Origin: Fibrobacter sp.
GTDB lineage: Bacteria > Fibrobacterota > Fibrobacteria > Fibrobacterales > Fibrobacteraceae
Reading direction: 5' to 3'
Length of the DNA: 64,000 nucleotides
NCBI GenBank assembly: GCA_024399035.1
Contig: JAKSID010000002.1
Coordinates: 1-64,000 of the forward strand
Shown here: positions 1 through 7,398 of the stretch, in pieces
Numbering within the stretch: position 1 is the first letter of the stretch
Layout: every line of letters begins with the position of its first letter
Made by a program: the position numbers and the translations under genes
Notes under the pieces: model-generated
What the model saw: only the letters and a program-made list of their open reading frames with translations
Told to the model about the DNA's origin: nothing
The model's database searches: none

Positions 1-52
1 TTGTCATCCCGGCAAACCAGGTTGTCATCCCGGCCTTGAGCCGGGATCTTTC
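1..52. repeat. Dispersed GTCATCCCGGC repeat with terminator-like hairpin
   Basis: TTGTCATCCCGGC occurs twice (1-13 and 22-34). The second copy forms a perfect hairpin, ATCCCGGC (27-34) with GCCGGGAT (40-47) around a 5-nt loop. It lies just beyond the stop codon of the minus-strand methylase gene and may end that transcript, although no clear T-run follows on the minus strand. It resembles the TGTCATCCTGAG repeat at 5376-5408. Confidence 0.5.
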
Positions 53-1099
53 TTATTTGATGCGCAGACGTGCGTATTCGTACAGGCCCAGGGAAAGTGC
101 CACGGAAGCGTTGTAGGAGTGTGCTTCCGGCATCATGGGGATGCGGAGCACTGCGTCGCACTGCTTCTTGATGAAGGGCGGAAGGCCAACGTCTTCGCCG
201 CCTACTGCGATAACAGCCTGGTCGCTGAACTTGAAGTCTGCCAGGTTGGTTTCGGTGTCTGCGTCCAGGCCCAGGATCTGGTAGCCAGCCATCTTCAGTT
301 CGCCCACGGCTGCTTCCAGATTGTTGGGACGGCAGATGCGCATCTTTTCCAGGGCGCCTGCGGAAGTACGTGCCACGCTGGGAGTAATGCCGCACATGCC
401 CTTGGCGGGGAGCAACAGAATGTCTACGCCCAGAGCCAGGGAGCTACGGATGCATGCGCCCAGGTTGCGGGGGTCTTCGATGTTGGTGGCCACGGCAATC
501 AGCTTGCGTTCGCCCTTGTCTACAGCCTGGAAGAATTCTTCACGGATGTCTTCCCAAACCAGCAGTTCCTTTTCGTTCATCAAAGCGACCACGCCGTGGT
601 TGGGAGTGGCGTAGCTGTTCAAGATCTTGGAGTCCACCTGCTGCACATGAACGTGGGCGCGCTTGGCCAGCTTCTGCAGTTCGTAGAGCTTGGGGTTGCC
701 GGACTGGTGCATAAAGAGCACGCGGTGAACCTGCATGGGGCTCTTGGTCAGAAGTTCGGTCACTTCCTTGATGCCGCCTACGGCTACCTGGGGTGCTGCG
801 TCTGCGTCGCCTACTGCGGGAACCACGCCGTCCTGGATGGCGCGGGAAGTGTCCTGCGGGCGCTGCTCGAAGCGGGGCTTGGGGCGGAAACCATCGCGGC
901 GGTCGTTGAAACCATCGCGGCGGTCACCAAAATCGCCGCGGGGGCGTTCACCTTCGGGGCGAGACGGTCTGAATTCATTGTCTTCGCGCACGCGGAACTT
1001 CTGCTGCGGTCCACGTCCAAAGTTGCGACGACGGTCTCCAAAGCCGCGCTGTTCACCATCGCGGTTTCCATTAAAACGATTGTCATTATCGAAAGCCAT
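53..1099 (-). CDS. SpoU/TrmH-family RNA 2'-O-methyltransferase with Arg/Gly/Asp-rich N-terminal tail
   Basis: This 348-aa protein is predicted to methylate a ribose 2'-OH in rRNA or tRNA using SAM (RlmB/TrmH class). Residues from about 110 carry a substrate-binding domain and then the SPOUT knot motifs: NIEDPRNLGACIRSS (motif 1), AVGGEDVGLPPF (motif 2) and RIPMMPEAHSYNASVALSLG (motif 3). Residues 1 to about 105 are a low-complexity tail rich in R, G, D, N and F with repeated RRDGF/DRRDGF units, like RNA-binding RGG tails and absent from E. coli RlmB. The start has an AAAGGAAGTG ribosome site. It is the last gene of an apparent operon with the cyclo-ligase and rnd. The family call is secure; the exact target (G2251-type or tRNA) is not. 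Confidence 0.88.
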   Translation of the reverse strand: MAFDNDNRFNGNRDGEQRGFGDRRRNFGRGPQQKFRVREDNEFRPSRPEGERPRGDFGDRRDGFNDRRDGFRPKPRFEQRPQDTSRAIQDGVVPAVGDADAAPQVAVGGIKEVTELLTKSPMQVHRVLFMHQSGNPKLYELQKLAKRAHVHVQQVDSKILNSYATPNHGVVALMNEKELLVWEDIREEFFQAVDKGERKLIAVATNIEDPRNLGACIRSSLALGVDILLLPAKGMCGITPSVARTSAGALEKMRICRPNNLEAAVGELKMAGYQILGLDADTETNLADFKFSDQAVIAVGGEDVGLPPFIKKQCDAVLRIPMMPEAHSYNASVALSLGLYEYARLRIK

Positions 1100-1116
1100 T
1101 TTACACTTCCTTTTGT

Positions 1117-1692
1117 TTAATACCTTTCCCTGCAGACAATCACCTGGTTCATCTGAACGTCGGTGGGCTTCTGTTCCAGGGGTTCCTTCGCGATCTGCTT
1201 AGGAGTGGCAATCCCTGCCTTGTAGGCATCCGGATACTTTGCCAAAAATCTGTCGTAGTAACCCTTGCCGTGTCCCTGGCGCTTTCCGTCCAGGTTGAAC
1301 TTGGTGCCGGGGACCAGGAAAACCGTAATGTCGCCTTGGAAGGGTTCCAAACCTTCGCGGGGTTCCATGATTCCAAAATGACCTTTTACCAGATCCTTGC
1401 GGAGGTTCTTGATGTGGAAGAACTCCATGGTGGTTTCGCCGGTACAGCGGGGAAGGAGCAAACGGCCTTCTTCGCAGAGCTGTTCCAGGATCGGCATAAT
1501 ATTGGGCTCGCCCTTCATGGGGTAGAATGCCGCGATCTGCCTAGATGCGGTGTAGCCCGGAATAGCATGGATTTCAAACCAAGGGTTCTTGATCAACTGT
1601 TCGCCCTCTTCAGATTTCTTGAAGAGTTTGTCGTAGAACGGCCTAGAGGCCAGAACGACAAAAAGAAGAACGATGGGTAAGATGTATTCCAT
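1117..1692 (-). CDS. 5-formyltetrahydrofolate cyclo-ligase family protein with N-terminal membrane segment
   Basis: The family converts 5-formyl-THF to 5,10-methenyl-THF using ATP. The C-terminal signature is clear: DITVFLVPGTKFNLDGKRQG is followed directly by HGKGYYDRFL, matching the VPG-F-G-RxGxGxGYYDR core. An LPRC segment and a MEPREG motif lie upstream. Length (191 aa) is normal, but the N-terminus is a hydrophobic stretch (residues 3-18, ILPIVLLFVVLASRPF) in place of the usual basic helix, so the enzyme may be membrane-tethered. It lies 41 bp after rnd and 17 bp before the methylase gene, consistent with one transcript. An earlier start is unlikely because rnd is so close. Confidence 0.85.
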   Translation of the reverse strand: MEYILPIVLLFVVLASRPFYDKLFKKSEEGEQLIKNPWFEIHAIPGYTASRQIAAFYPMKGEPNIMPILEQLCEEGRLLLPRCTGETTMEFFHIKNLRKDLVKGHFGIMEPREGLEPFQGDITVFLVPGTKFNLDGKRQGHGKGYYDRFLAKYPDAYKAGIATPKQIAKEPLEQKPTDVQMNQVIVCRERY

Positions 1693-1733
1693 GATATGCC
1701 TGCGTTAAGGTTTTGCGGGCGGCTAGCCAGATG

Positions 1734-2894
1734 TTAGTCGGGGTCTCCAACGCGCTTTGCGGTGGGCAGGTTTTCCTGCAGAATCTCATTCCAAATCTTG
1801 CGCTGCCAGTTCTGCAACTTGGCTTCTTCGTAGCGGGTTTCCCAGGGCATGGTGCCGGGGGCAGCAAGCCAGATCAGCTGTGCCTTATTGGCCAGGAGTG
1901 CTGCGTCGATCTTCAGGGCTACTGCCTTGTCATCGCGCCACTGCTTAAGCACCGACAACAGGTCGGAGTTGGGCACGATAGGCGGAGGGGGAGCCTTGGG
2001 CAAACGAGCGGGCCAGTCGCTTTCAGGGACTGCCATGGCATCCTTGAGCATCTGCACGAAGGATTCCAAACGTTCTTCCTTGAAATTGCGGGGGAGGCGG
2101 GGCAACTTGTCCAACTCGACTTCCGGGAAGGTCTGCTGTGCGTGGCGGACAATGGCGAGCATCAACTCGGAGGGCATCACCTTGTAGGGCGGACGGTCCA
2201 TTTCTTCGGCCTGCTTTTCGCGCCATTCCCAAAGGAACTTCAGAATATTCAGGGAACAGGGACTGAAAACGTTGCAACCGGTGATTCGCCAAGGGTCCTT
2301 CTTGGCCGGGGCCGGGTTCTTGGCATGTTCAATCAGGGCGTTGCACTGTTCAGTGAGCCAGTCCATACGGCCTGCTGCCTGGAGCTTTTCTGCAAGGATT
2401 GCGCAAAGTTCGTGGAGGTAGAAGGTGTCGTGGATGGCATATTCGCACATTTCGAGGGGCAGGGGACGGGTAGTCCAGTCGGCACGCTGGTTCTCTTTCT
2501 TCAATTCGTCGCCAAAATATTCGCGGACCAGGTCTGCAAGGCCAAGGTGGGGTTCGCCCAGGATCTTGGCTGCAAGCATGGTATCAAAGATATGAGCAGG
2601 TGCAAAACCGTAAGTCTGCCATAAAAGTCTTAGGTCGTAATCTGCTCCGTGGAAAATCAGGGTCTGCATGGCGCGGGCCTTGAACAACGGGGCAAGATCC
2701 AAACCGCACAGAGGGTCCACAATGTAATGGTGGTCTCCGATGGTAATCTGGATCAGGCAAAGACGAGCTGTGTAATGATACATGGAGTCCGCTTCAGTGT
2801 CCACTGCGGCCATGTCATACAGCTCCAGATCCTTAAGCAGCCCTGCCAAGGATTCTTCGCTATCGACCAGAATGTATTTTTCGTCTTGCATCAT
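1734..2894 (-). CDS. rnd: Ribonuclease D (DEDD 3'-5' exonuclease with HRDC domain)
   Basis: Predicted RNase D, trimming tRNA and other small RNA 3' ends. The N-terminal DEDDy exonuclease shows AAVDTEADSMYHYTARLCLI (the DxE pair), LIFHGADYDLRLL, and YAIHDTFYLHELC in the position of the usual YxxxDxxYL. The central and C-terminal parts contain HRDC-like helices (residues ~205-300) and a Pro-rich linker. The ATG at 2894 (MMQDEKY) is preferred over an upstream TTG at 2912: a TAAATT promoter hexamer ends 8 bases before it, leaving almost no leader. It is first in a three-gene minus-strand operon and diverges from repeat array A. Confidence 0.87.
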   Translation of the reverse strand: MMQDEKYILVDSEESLAGLLKDLELYDMAAVDTEADSMYHYTARLCLIQITIGDHHYIVDPLCGLDLAPLFKARAMQTLIFHGADYDLRLLWQTYGFAPAHIFDTMLAAKILGEPHLGLADLVREYFGDELKKENQRADWTTRPLPLEMCEYAIHDTFYLHELCAILAEKLQAAGRMDWLTEQCNALIEHAKNPAPAKKDPWRITGCNVFSPCSLNILKFLWEWREKQAEEMDRPPYKVMPSELMLAIVRHAQQTFPEVELDKLPRLPRNFKEERLESFVQMLKDAMAVPESDWPARLPKAPPPPIVPNSDLLSVLKQWRDDKAVALKIDAALLANKAQLIWLAAPGTMPWETRYEEAKLQNWQRKIWNEILQENLPTAKRVGDPD

Positions 2895-2976
2895 TGGCGG
2901 GAAATTTAACAATATTGCAGTGTGGACTTTGCCATTTCGCGGAAATTAGGGCTGAAAACGGGGTTTTGGGAAGGAT

Positions 2977-3197
2977 TTACGGAAACCAAGGGAATGTTGA
3001 TGTGGCGGGTTCTGTAAAATCACAGATAAAGTAATGATTAAATCTGGAAATTACGGGAACCACGGTGAAACTAGAGGCTATGTTTCCGTAATTAGGGGTG
3101 AGTTTAGTTGAAAATAGGTGGAATTGAACTATATTTTATACATACAAACTAATAATTTACGGAACTCAAGCTTATATTAGTGGGTTTGTTTCCGTAA
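2977..3197 (+). repeat. Array A: three 41-bp inverted repeats with 21-nt spacers
   Basis: This 495-bp gap between rnd and the nuclease-like gene holds three inverted-repeat pairs of consensus TTACGGAAAC / GTTTCCGTAA. Pair 1 is 2977-2986 with 3008-3017 (right arm GGTTCTGTAA). Pair 2 is 3051-3060 (TTACGGGAAC) with 3082-3091. Pair 3 is 3157-3166 (TTACGGAACT) with 3188-3197. Every pair has exactly 21 nt between arms and spans 41 bp. Spacer positions 1, 2, 4, 8, 12 and 16 (C, A, G, A, T, G) are the same in all three. Pairs start 74 and 106 bp apart. On the plus strand the pairing-preserving differences are G.U, so RNA hairpins are possible; paired operator sites are the alternative. Confidence 0.85.
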
Positions 3198-3333
3198 AAA
3201 TGGACGAAAAGAGCTATTTCTGGTTTTTGAAGACCCGATTTTTTATATTCATCCAAGAATTCGATTTCGAATCATTCCTTACATCATTTCTTAAATCAAG
3301 TTTTCCAATTCAATTGTTATTTGGACGGGATTT

Positions 3334-3356
3334 CTCGAGGTTAGCGTAACCCCGAG
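3334..3356 (+). promoter_or_regulatory. Hairpin just upstream of the nuclease-like gene
   Basis: CTCGAGGTTA (3334-3343) pairs with TAACCCCGAG (3347-3356) around a 3-nt loop, with one A.C mismatch. There is no T-run, so it is unlikely to be an intrinsic terminator. It sits 33 bp before the chosen start codon and may shape the 5' leader. A candidate promoter hexamer, TATATT (3244-3249), lies about 90 bp further upstream, between array A and this hairpin. Confidence 0.45.
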
Positions 3357-3389
3357 GTTGAAATATGCTCGTTGCAAAAAGGATGTTGT

Positions 3390-4238
3390 ATGATGAAAGA
3401 TTACCTGGCGGTGGATGATGTTATCCCGGTGGTTCAGATGCGTGTTGAAGAAATTTTGCGGGTTCTTTCTGCAGGACAGTCCCGCTTGAAGAGAGCTCCC
3501 GAGGGAAACCTAGGGGGCTCTATGTGCCATTCCAGCTGGCAGTGGTACAAGACGCTTGGGCGTCGAGGGACCAAGACGTATTTGTCTAATCAGAAGAAGA
3601 GTTTGATTCGCGCGCTGGCTCAAAAGAAGTACGACCTTAGACTGGTGGAAGAACTTCTGCGGCAGCTTGGGGTTTTAGACCGCTTTTTGCAGGACTATAC
3701 CCCCAATCGTATCAATGAAATTTTCGAAGGTTTCAAGGAGGTGTGGCGTCCACATATCCAGCCTGTAACCGCCTCGGACGACGAGTATGCCTCCGCTTGG
3801 ATGTCGGTAGGGTTCCGCGGGAAACCTTTTGCCGCAGACGCGCCCGCCTTTATCGCCAGTAACGGCACTAGGGTTCGCTCTAAATCGGAGTTCATCATTA
3901 TGGAGGAGCTAATAAAGCAAGGCGTCCCCTTTAGGTATGAGTACCCCTACGAAATGACTTGGAGGTCCGGCGCGTCCCGCAAAAATGAATCTGCGTCCCG
4001 CAAAGTCACGGTATATCCCGATTTTACGTGCTTGAATCGACGTACCCGCAGGGAATTCATTTGGGAGCATTTCGGCATGATGGACGATTCTGACTACGCA
4101 AACGGCACCCTCGAGAAAATTGAAAATTATGAACGAAATGGCTTTTTCGTTGGAGAAAACATGATTGTTTCTGCGGAAACCGAGTTGAAACCCCTAAATC
4201 CGAAACGGGTTAGAAATCTGATTAGCAAATATTTTTAA
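3390..4238 (+). CDS. PD-(D/E)XK nuclease-like protein, paralog A
   Basis: This 282-aa protein of unassigned function is clearly paralogous to 40709-41539. The C-terminal half has a restriction-endonuclease-like pattern: RVRSKSEFIIMEEL (helix with E), FRYEYPYE, VTVYPDFTCLNRRTRREF (the PD core) and IWEHFGMMDDSDYA. The N-terminal half is helical and basic, with LIRALAQKKYDLRLVEELL and a YTPNRINEIFEGF helix, and could bind nucleic acid. The ATG at 3390 (or 3393) is chosen over TTG 3372 because AAAAAGGA at 3376-3383 is a good ribosome site and the MK start then aligns with paralog B. It follows array A and ends 10 bp before trpS. Nuclease activity is inferred from motifs only. Confidence 0.75.
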   Translation: MMKDYLAVDDVIPVVQMRVEEILRVLSAGQSRLKRAPEGNLGGSMCHSSWQWYKTLGRRGTKTYLSNQKKSLIRALAQKKYDLRLVEELLRQLGVLDRFLQDYTPNRINEIFEGFKEVWRPHIQPVTASDDEYASAWMSVGFRGKPFAADAPAFIASNGTRVRSKSEFIIMEELIKQGVPFRYEYPYEMTWRSGASRKNESASRKVTVYPDFTCLNRRTRREFIWEHFGMMDDSDYANGTLEKIENYERNGFFVGENMIVSAETELKPLNPKRVRNLISKYF

Positions 4239-4243
4239 ATTTG
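4236..4243 (+). promoter_or_regulatory. TAnnTTTG-type promoter element of trpS
   Basis: TAAATTTG matches the -7 element TAnnTTTG known from Bacteroidetes. Its TAAATT part ends 7 bases before the trpS ATG and overlaps the stop of the preceding gene. No Shine-Dalgarno sequence lies between, so trpS may be translated from a leaderless mRNA. No convincing -33 element was found. Confidence 0.45.
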
Positions 4244-4248
4244 CGCAC

Positions 4249-5244
4249 ATGAAAAAGATTTCTCTTACCGGTATCAAGCCGACTGGCACTCCGCACCTCG
4301 GCAACTATGTGGGCGCTATCCGCCCGGCCCTCGAACTCACCAAGACTTACGACACGGTGTACTTCATTGCTGACTATCACGCTCTCACCACCGTCCAGAA
4401 TGGTGCCGAAATGCGCGAAAACATCTACAAGGTTGCTGCCACTTGGCTGGCTCTTGGCCTGAATCCGGAAGAATCCCTGTTCTACAAGCAGAGTGACATT
4501 CCCGAAATCTTTGAACTGAGCTGGGCTCTCAGCTGCTTTACCCCCAAGGGTTTCATGAACCGTGCTCACGCCTACAAGGACAAGGTGGCAAAGAACGAAG
4601 CCGCCGGCGAAGACGTTGACGCCAACGTGAACATGGGCCTCTACTGCTACCCCTGCCTCATGGATGCCGACATCCTCATGTTCAACGCCGACATCGTTCC
4701 CGTTGGCAAGGACCAGAAGCAGCATGTGGAATTTGCCCGCGATATCGCCATCAAGTTCAACAAGCATTTTGGCGAAGACGTGTTCACCGTTCCTGAACCG
4801 GTTTTCCAGGAATCCACTGGTGTGATTCCGGGCCTCGACGGTCGCAAGATGAGCAAGTCCTACGACAACTACATTGACATCTTCCTGGATTCCAAGGCTT
4901 TGAAGAAGCGCCTGGGCAAGATCGTTACCAACTCCCAGGGCATTGAAGAACCCAAGGATCCGGACACCTGCAACGTGTTCAAGCTGTACAAGCTGTTCGC
5001 CACTCCGGAGCAGACCGAAGCTCTGGCTGCCCGCTACCGCGCAGGCGGCATGGGCTGGGGCCACGCCAAGCAGGAACTGCAGAACGTCCTCGAAGAACAT
5101 CTGGGCGCCGCCCGCGAAAAGTACTTCGACCTTCTGGCCCACACCGAAGAAATCGACAAGATTCTCGCCTACGGTAAGGAAAAGGCCCGCGTCAAGTCCA
5201 AGGCAATGATGGATAAGGTCCGCTGCCTTCTCGGAACTTACTAG
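4249..5244 (+). CDS. trpS: Tryptophanyl-tRNA synthetase
   Basis: Class I aminoacyl-tRNA synthetase charging tRNA-Trp. The HIGH-type motif is PTGTPHLGNYVGAIRP near the N-terminus and the KMSKS loop is GRKMSKSYDNYI at about residue 200. YCYPCLMDADILMFNADIVP and VPVGKDQKQHVEFARDI are typical TrpRS segments. Length (331 aa) is normal for bacterial TrpRS. The ATG follows a TAAATTTG promoter element by 5 bases with no ribosome site. A hairpin at 5303-5324 downstream may end the transcript. Confidence 0.95.
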   Translation: MKKISLTGIKPTGTPHLGNYVGAIRPALELTKTYDTVYFIADYHALTTVQNGAEMRENIYKVAATWLALGLNPEESLFYKQSDIPEIFELSWALSCFTPKGFMNRAHAYKDKVAKNEAAGEDVDANVNMGLYCYPCLMDADILMFNADIVPVGKDQKQHVEFARDIAIKFNKHFGEDVFTVPEPVFQESTGVIPGLDGRKMSKSYDNYIDIFLDSKALKKRLGKIVTNSQGIEEPKDPDTCNVFKLYKLFATPEQTEALAARYRAGGMGWGHAKQELQNVLEEHLGAAREKYFDLLAHTEEIDKILAYGKEKARVKSKAMMDKVRCLLGTY

Positions 5245-5270
5245 ACCGTTCGTTCAGTACGTCTGGCAAA

Positions 5271-5335
5271 GAACCTACGGTTCTTCACTCACTCTCGCTA
5301 CCACGGCTCATTAAGATGAGCCGTTTGTAGCTCAC
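5271..5335. repeat. Variable-hairpin repeat, copy 1
   Basis: A small hairpin GAACC-TAC-GGTTC (5271-5283) is followed by a 19-nt linker (TTCACTCACTCTCGCTACC), a perfect 22-nt hairpin at 5303-5324 (ACGGCTCAT / ATGAGCCGT, 4-nt loop) and a tail TTGTAGCTCACG. The same order recurs twice at 33652-33807, with different stems but similar linker and tail. It follows trpS and could double as its terminator, though it lacks a T-run. Confidence 0.55.
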
Positions 5336-5375
5336 GAAACCCCCGCGTGTCATCTCCTTGAACGTCCCTTCTGCA

Positions 5376-5408
5376 TGTCATCCTGAGGAGCGAAGCGACG
5401 AAGGATCT
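5376..5408. repeat. Dispersed TGTCATCCTGAG...GAAGGATCT repeat
   Basis: TGTCATCCTGAG is followed by GAGCGAAGCGACGAAGGATC, with ATCCT (380-384) pairing AGGAT (402-406). This looks like a short intergenic dispersed repeat; related TGTCATCCCGG units occur at 1-52, and a CATTGCGAG...GAAGCAATC relative occurs within 33220-33440. Confidence 0.5.
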
Positions 5409-5493
5409 AGCATAAGGATGAAGACATTTTACAATCGCCCCCGGCACGTCGTCGAGGGCTTTTGTGTATATTGAGTGTTGTTTGGAGTATCGT

Positions 5494-6468
5494 ATGTTTT
5501 TGGCTAGATTATACTTTATTATTTCTAGAATAAATAAAGATGAGTCCTTCGCAATATATCTTCGCGATTTTTTCTTTAGCATGGAGAGTGGCCACCTCCT
5601 TGATTTGTTTTCTTTTCTGACGTATTGCTTTGTCGCGTTTGTTTTGGGGTTACTTTTTTCAAAAGCAAAAAGGAATAAAACTCTACTTGTTCTTTGGTGG
5701 ATTCTGTGCTTAGCTTTGGCAGGCTTTGTTATACGTGATATTTGTTATGTTGAAGCGGATTATAGAATGTCTGGCGATGGTGTCCTGAGTCTTACTTTTT
5801 TATTTGGAATTTTGTTGCTCCTTCCATGCGCTTGTTGTAATTATCTAGGTCGAAAATTTTATCCGCGAAAACCAGTCTGTTGGATTCTTTTGATTCTTGC
5901 CTTGTGCACTGAGGTGATGTTCTTTGTGGGAAATCGCCTAAAGAATACGGTGGATGATTTTGGAAAAATAAAGGATGAATCCTTGCCAAAGGAATTGGTG
6001 CAAAATGAACTCGATGTGGTTTATGATTTGAAAATATATAAGGCTGACGCTTGGGGCTGCGATTCTTACAGAGTTGCGCTCAGAAAGAAAAAGGAGGGGT
6101 GGTTTAGATGTGTTCAACTGGATGCCCAAAGCGAATTTAGTGAAGTGGACTCTTGCTTTTGGGAGTCGTTAAATTCAAAAGAAGGTGCTGAAAAATTAGT
6201 GACGTTTGTAAATGATTATAGTTACGAGTTTACAGAAGGACTTGTTTTTGATGGGTATATTTTTCGGGTAGAATTGACTGATTATAAGAAAAGAACCCGA
6301 CGAACATTGGATATTTCCAATGCTGAATTTCTTGATGTTCCCAAAGCTTTTGCCATTGAAACTTTGGCAAGAACGTTTATTCCTCCTCGGGATAGTCTCG
6401 CAAAATTGTCTCCTGAGGAAGCGCGGGAAAAGTGCGAGGAAAAACTTTATCAAGGTGGCTTCCGATGA
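5494..6468 (+). CDS. Membrane protein of a four-member tandem paralog family (member 1)
   Basis: A 324-aa protein that I do not recognise. It has about four hydrophobic segments in residues 25-150 (for example FVAFVLGLLF, LLVLWWILCLALAGFVI, LTFLFGILLLLPCACC, ILLILALCTEVMFFVG), then a mixed-charge domain of ~170 residues ending in a basic/acidic tail. The G[RK]xxxP[RK] motif after the third segment (GRKFYPRK), WESL...L..FV, a YxxE segment and an A.AIE motif near the C-terminus are shared with the next three genes. The ATG at 5494 is chosen over GTG 5464 because GGAG (5484-5487) lies 6 bases before it. The region is more AT-rich than its surroundings. The next gene overlaps by ATGA. Confidence 0.7.
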   Translation: MFLARLYFIISRINKDESFAIYLRDFFFSMESGHLLDLFSFLTYCFVAFVLGLLFSKAKRNKTLLVLWWILCLALAGFVIRDICYVEADYRMSGDGVLSLTFLFGILLLLPCACCNYLGRKFYPRKPVCWILLILALCTEVMFFVGNRLKNTVDDFGKIKDESLPKELVQNELDVVYDLKIYKADAWGCDSYRVALRKKKEGWFRCVQLDAQSEFSEVDSCFWESLNSKEGAEKLVTFVNDYSYEFTEGLVFDGYIFRVELTDYKKRTRRTLDISNAEFLDVPKAFAIETLARTFIPPRDSLAKLSPEEAREKCEEKLYQGGFR

Positions 6469-7382
6469 TTAATTTCTTGTGGCAAGTTTTTTGCAGCAGC
6501 GACGGAACGATATTTTTTCCAATCTGTTTGATTAATTTAGTTACGTGGGCGCTGGGATTTCTATCAAGATCTTTTTATGCAAAAAAAACAGGGACAAGTT
6601 GGTTGTCTCTGTGGTTTTTAATGGTTCTTGTTGTCTTGGTTGTTTCTGGCTTCGTTCTATTTCTCTGGTTGCTCGGCAATGGTCATGGTTCTTTATCTCC
6701 AGGATTTGGAGATAAGGATTGGTGGTTTGTATGGGCGATGACGTATTTTCTTGGCTTTGTTCTTTTTTCCTGGTTGGGACATAAATTTACTCCAAAGAAT
6801 AAGAAAATTTGGCTGCTAATGGTCCTTATGTTTGTTGGAAATACTTCCTGTATATTTTCCATTTTTTGGGAAGATGCTTTGGAAGGTGGAATGAGACCGT
6901 TTGGAAAAAATATTGACAGCGAAATATCAAAACAGTCTTTGGAAGATGGTTCCGGATTTGATTATGAAATGACGTTCATGGAATATAGGAAGCGAGATTT
7001 ACCGGTGGATGTTGCTCGCTTTTCGCAAATTCGGGTGAAGGGTGATTCTGCCTACTATCAAACGAATTGCCAAAAAAAATGGTTTTATCGTGATGAAGAT
7101 GCTTGGGCGCTTAAAGCTGACTTTATGCGTGCGGCTAATGATTCTAGCCAATGGATTTTGTTGGATTCCGAAAAAACTTCTGTCGTTAAAAAACTGAAAG
7201 AACACATCGAGATTTATGAACAGGAATTTTCAATACATCTGGTTGGAAATTATTGGGAAACAGTCGTTATGTTGGATGATTTTAAGAATGGTCGCAGCAG
7301 GACTTTATTCTTTAGGGATGCGAAGCTTTCATACGTGCGCAATGCGATTGCAATTGAAAAAATGATTGACCAAATAAAATAG
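6465..7382 (+). CDS. Membrane protein of the tandem paralog family (member 2)
   Basis: A 305-aa member of the same family. Hydrophobic segments fill residues 1-135, then GHKFTPKNKKIW, a soluble domain with WILLDSEKTSVVKKLKEHIE and YEQEFSIHLVG, and the terminal motif NAIAIEKM. The start is the ATG overlapping the upstream TGA (ATGA, 6465-6468), with AGGTGG at 6453-6458 as ribosome site; an upstream in-frame start at 6432 is less likely. Translational coupling to member 1 is expected. Function unknown. Confidence 0.7.
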   Translation: MINFLWQVFCSSDGTIFFPICLINLVTWALGFLSRSFYAKKTGTSWLSLWFLMVLVVLVVSGFVLFLWLLGNGHGSLSPGFGDKDWWFVWAMTYFLGFVLFSWLGHKFTPKNKKIWLLMVLMFVGNTSCIFSIFWEDALEGGMRPFGKNIDSEISKQSLEDGSGFDYEMTFMEYRKRDLPVDVARFSQIRVKGDSAYYQTNCQKKWFYRDEDAWALKADFMRAANDSSQWILLDSEKTSVVKKLKEHIEIYEQEFSIHLVGNYWETVVMLDDFKNGRSRTLFFRDAKLSYVRNAIAIEKMIDQIK

Positions 7383-7398
7383 TCACAAGTAACTCCAA

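Noticed and set aside
2977..3197. CRISPR array
   Set aside because: The units are inverted-repeat pairs with unequal 33-65-bp separations and only three copies, and no cas genes are present.
3334..3356. Intrinsic terminator before the first nuclease-like gene
   Set aside because: No T-run on either strand.
2977..3390. Type III toxin-antitoxin (ToxIN-like) locus
   Set aside because: Those loci use direct tandem repeats of ~36 nt followed by a terminator and a small RNase toxin; here the units are spaced hairpins and the protein is PD-(D/E)XK-like. The analogy was kept only as a model to test.
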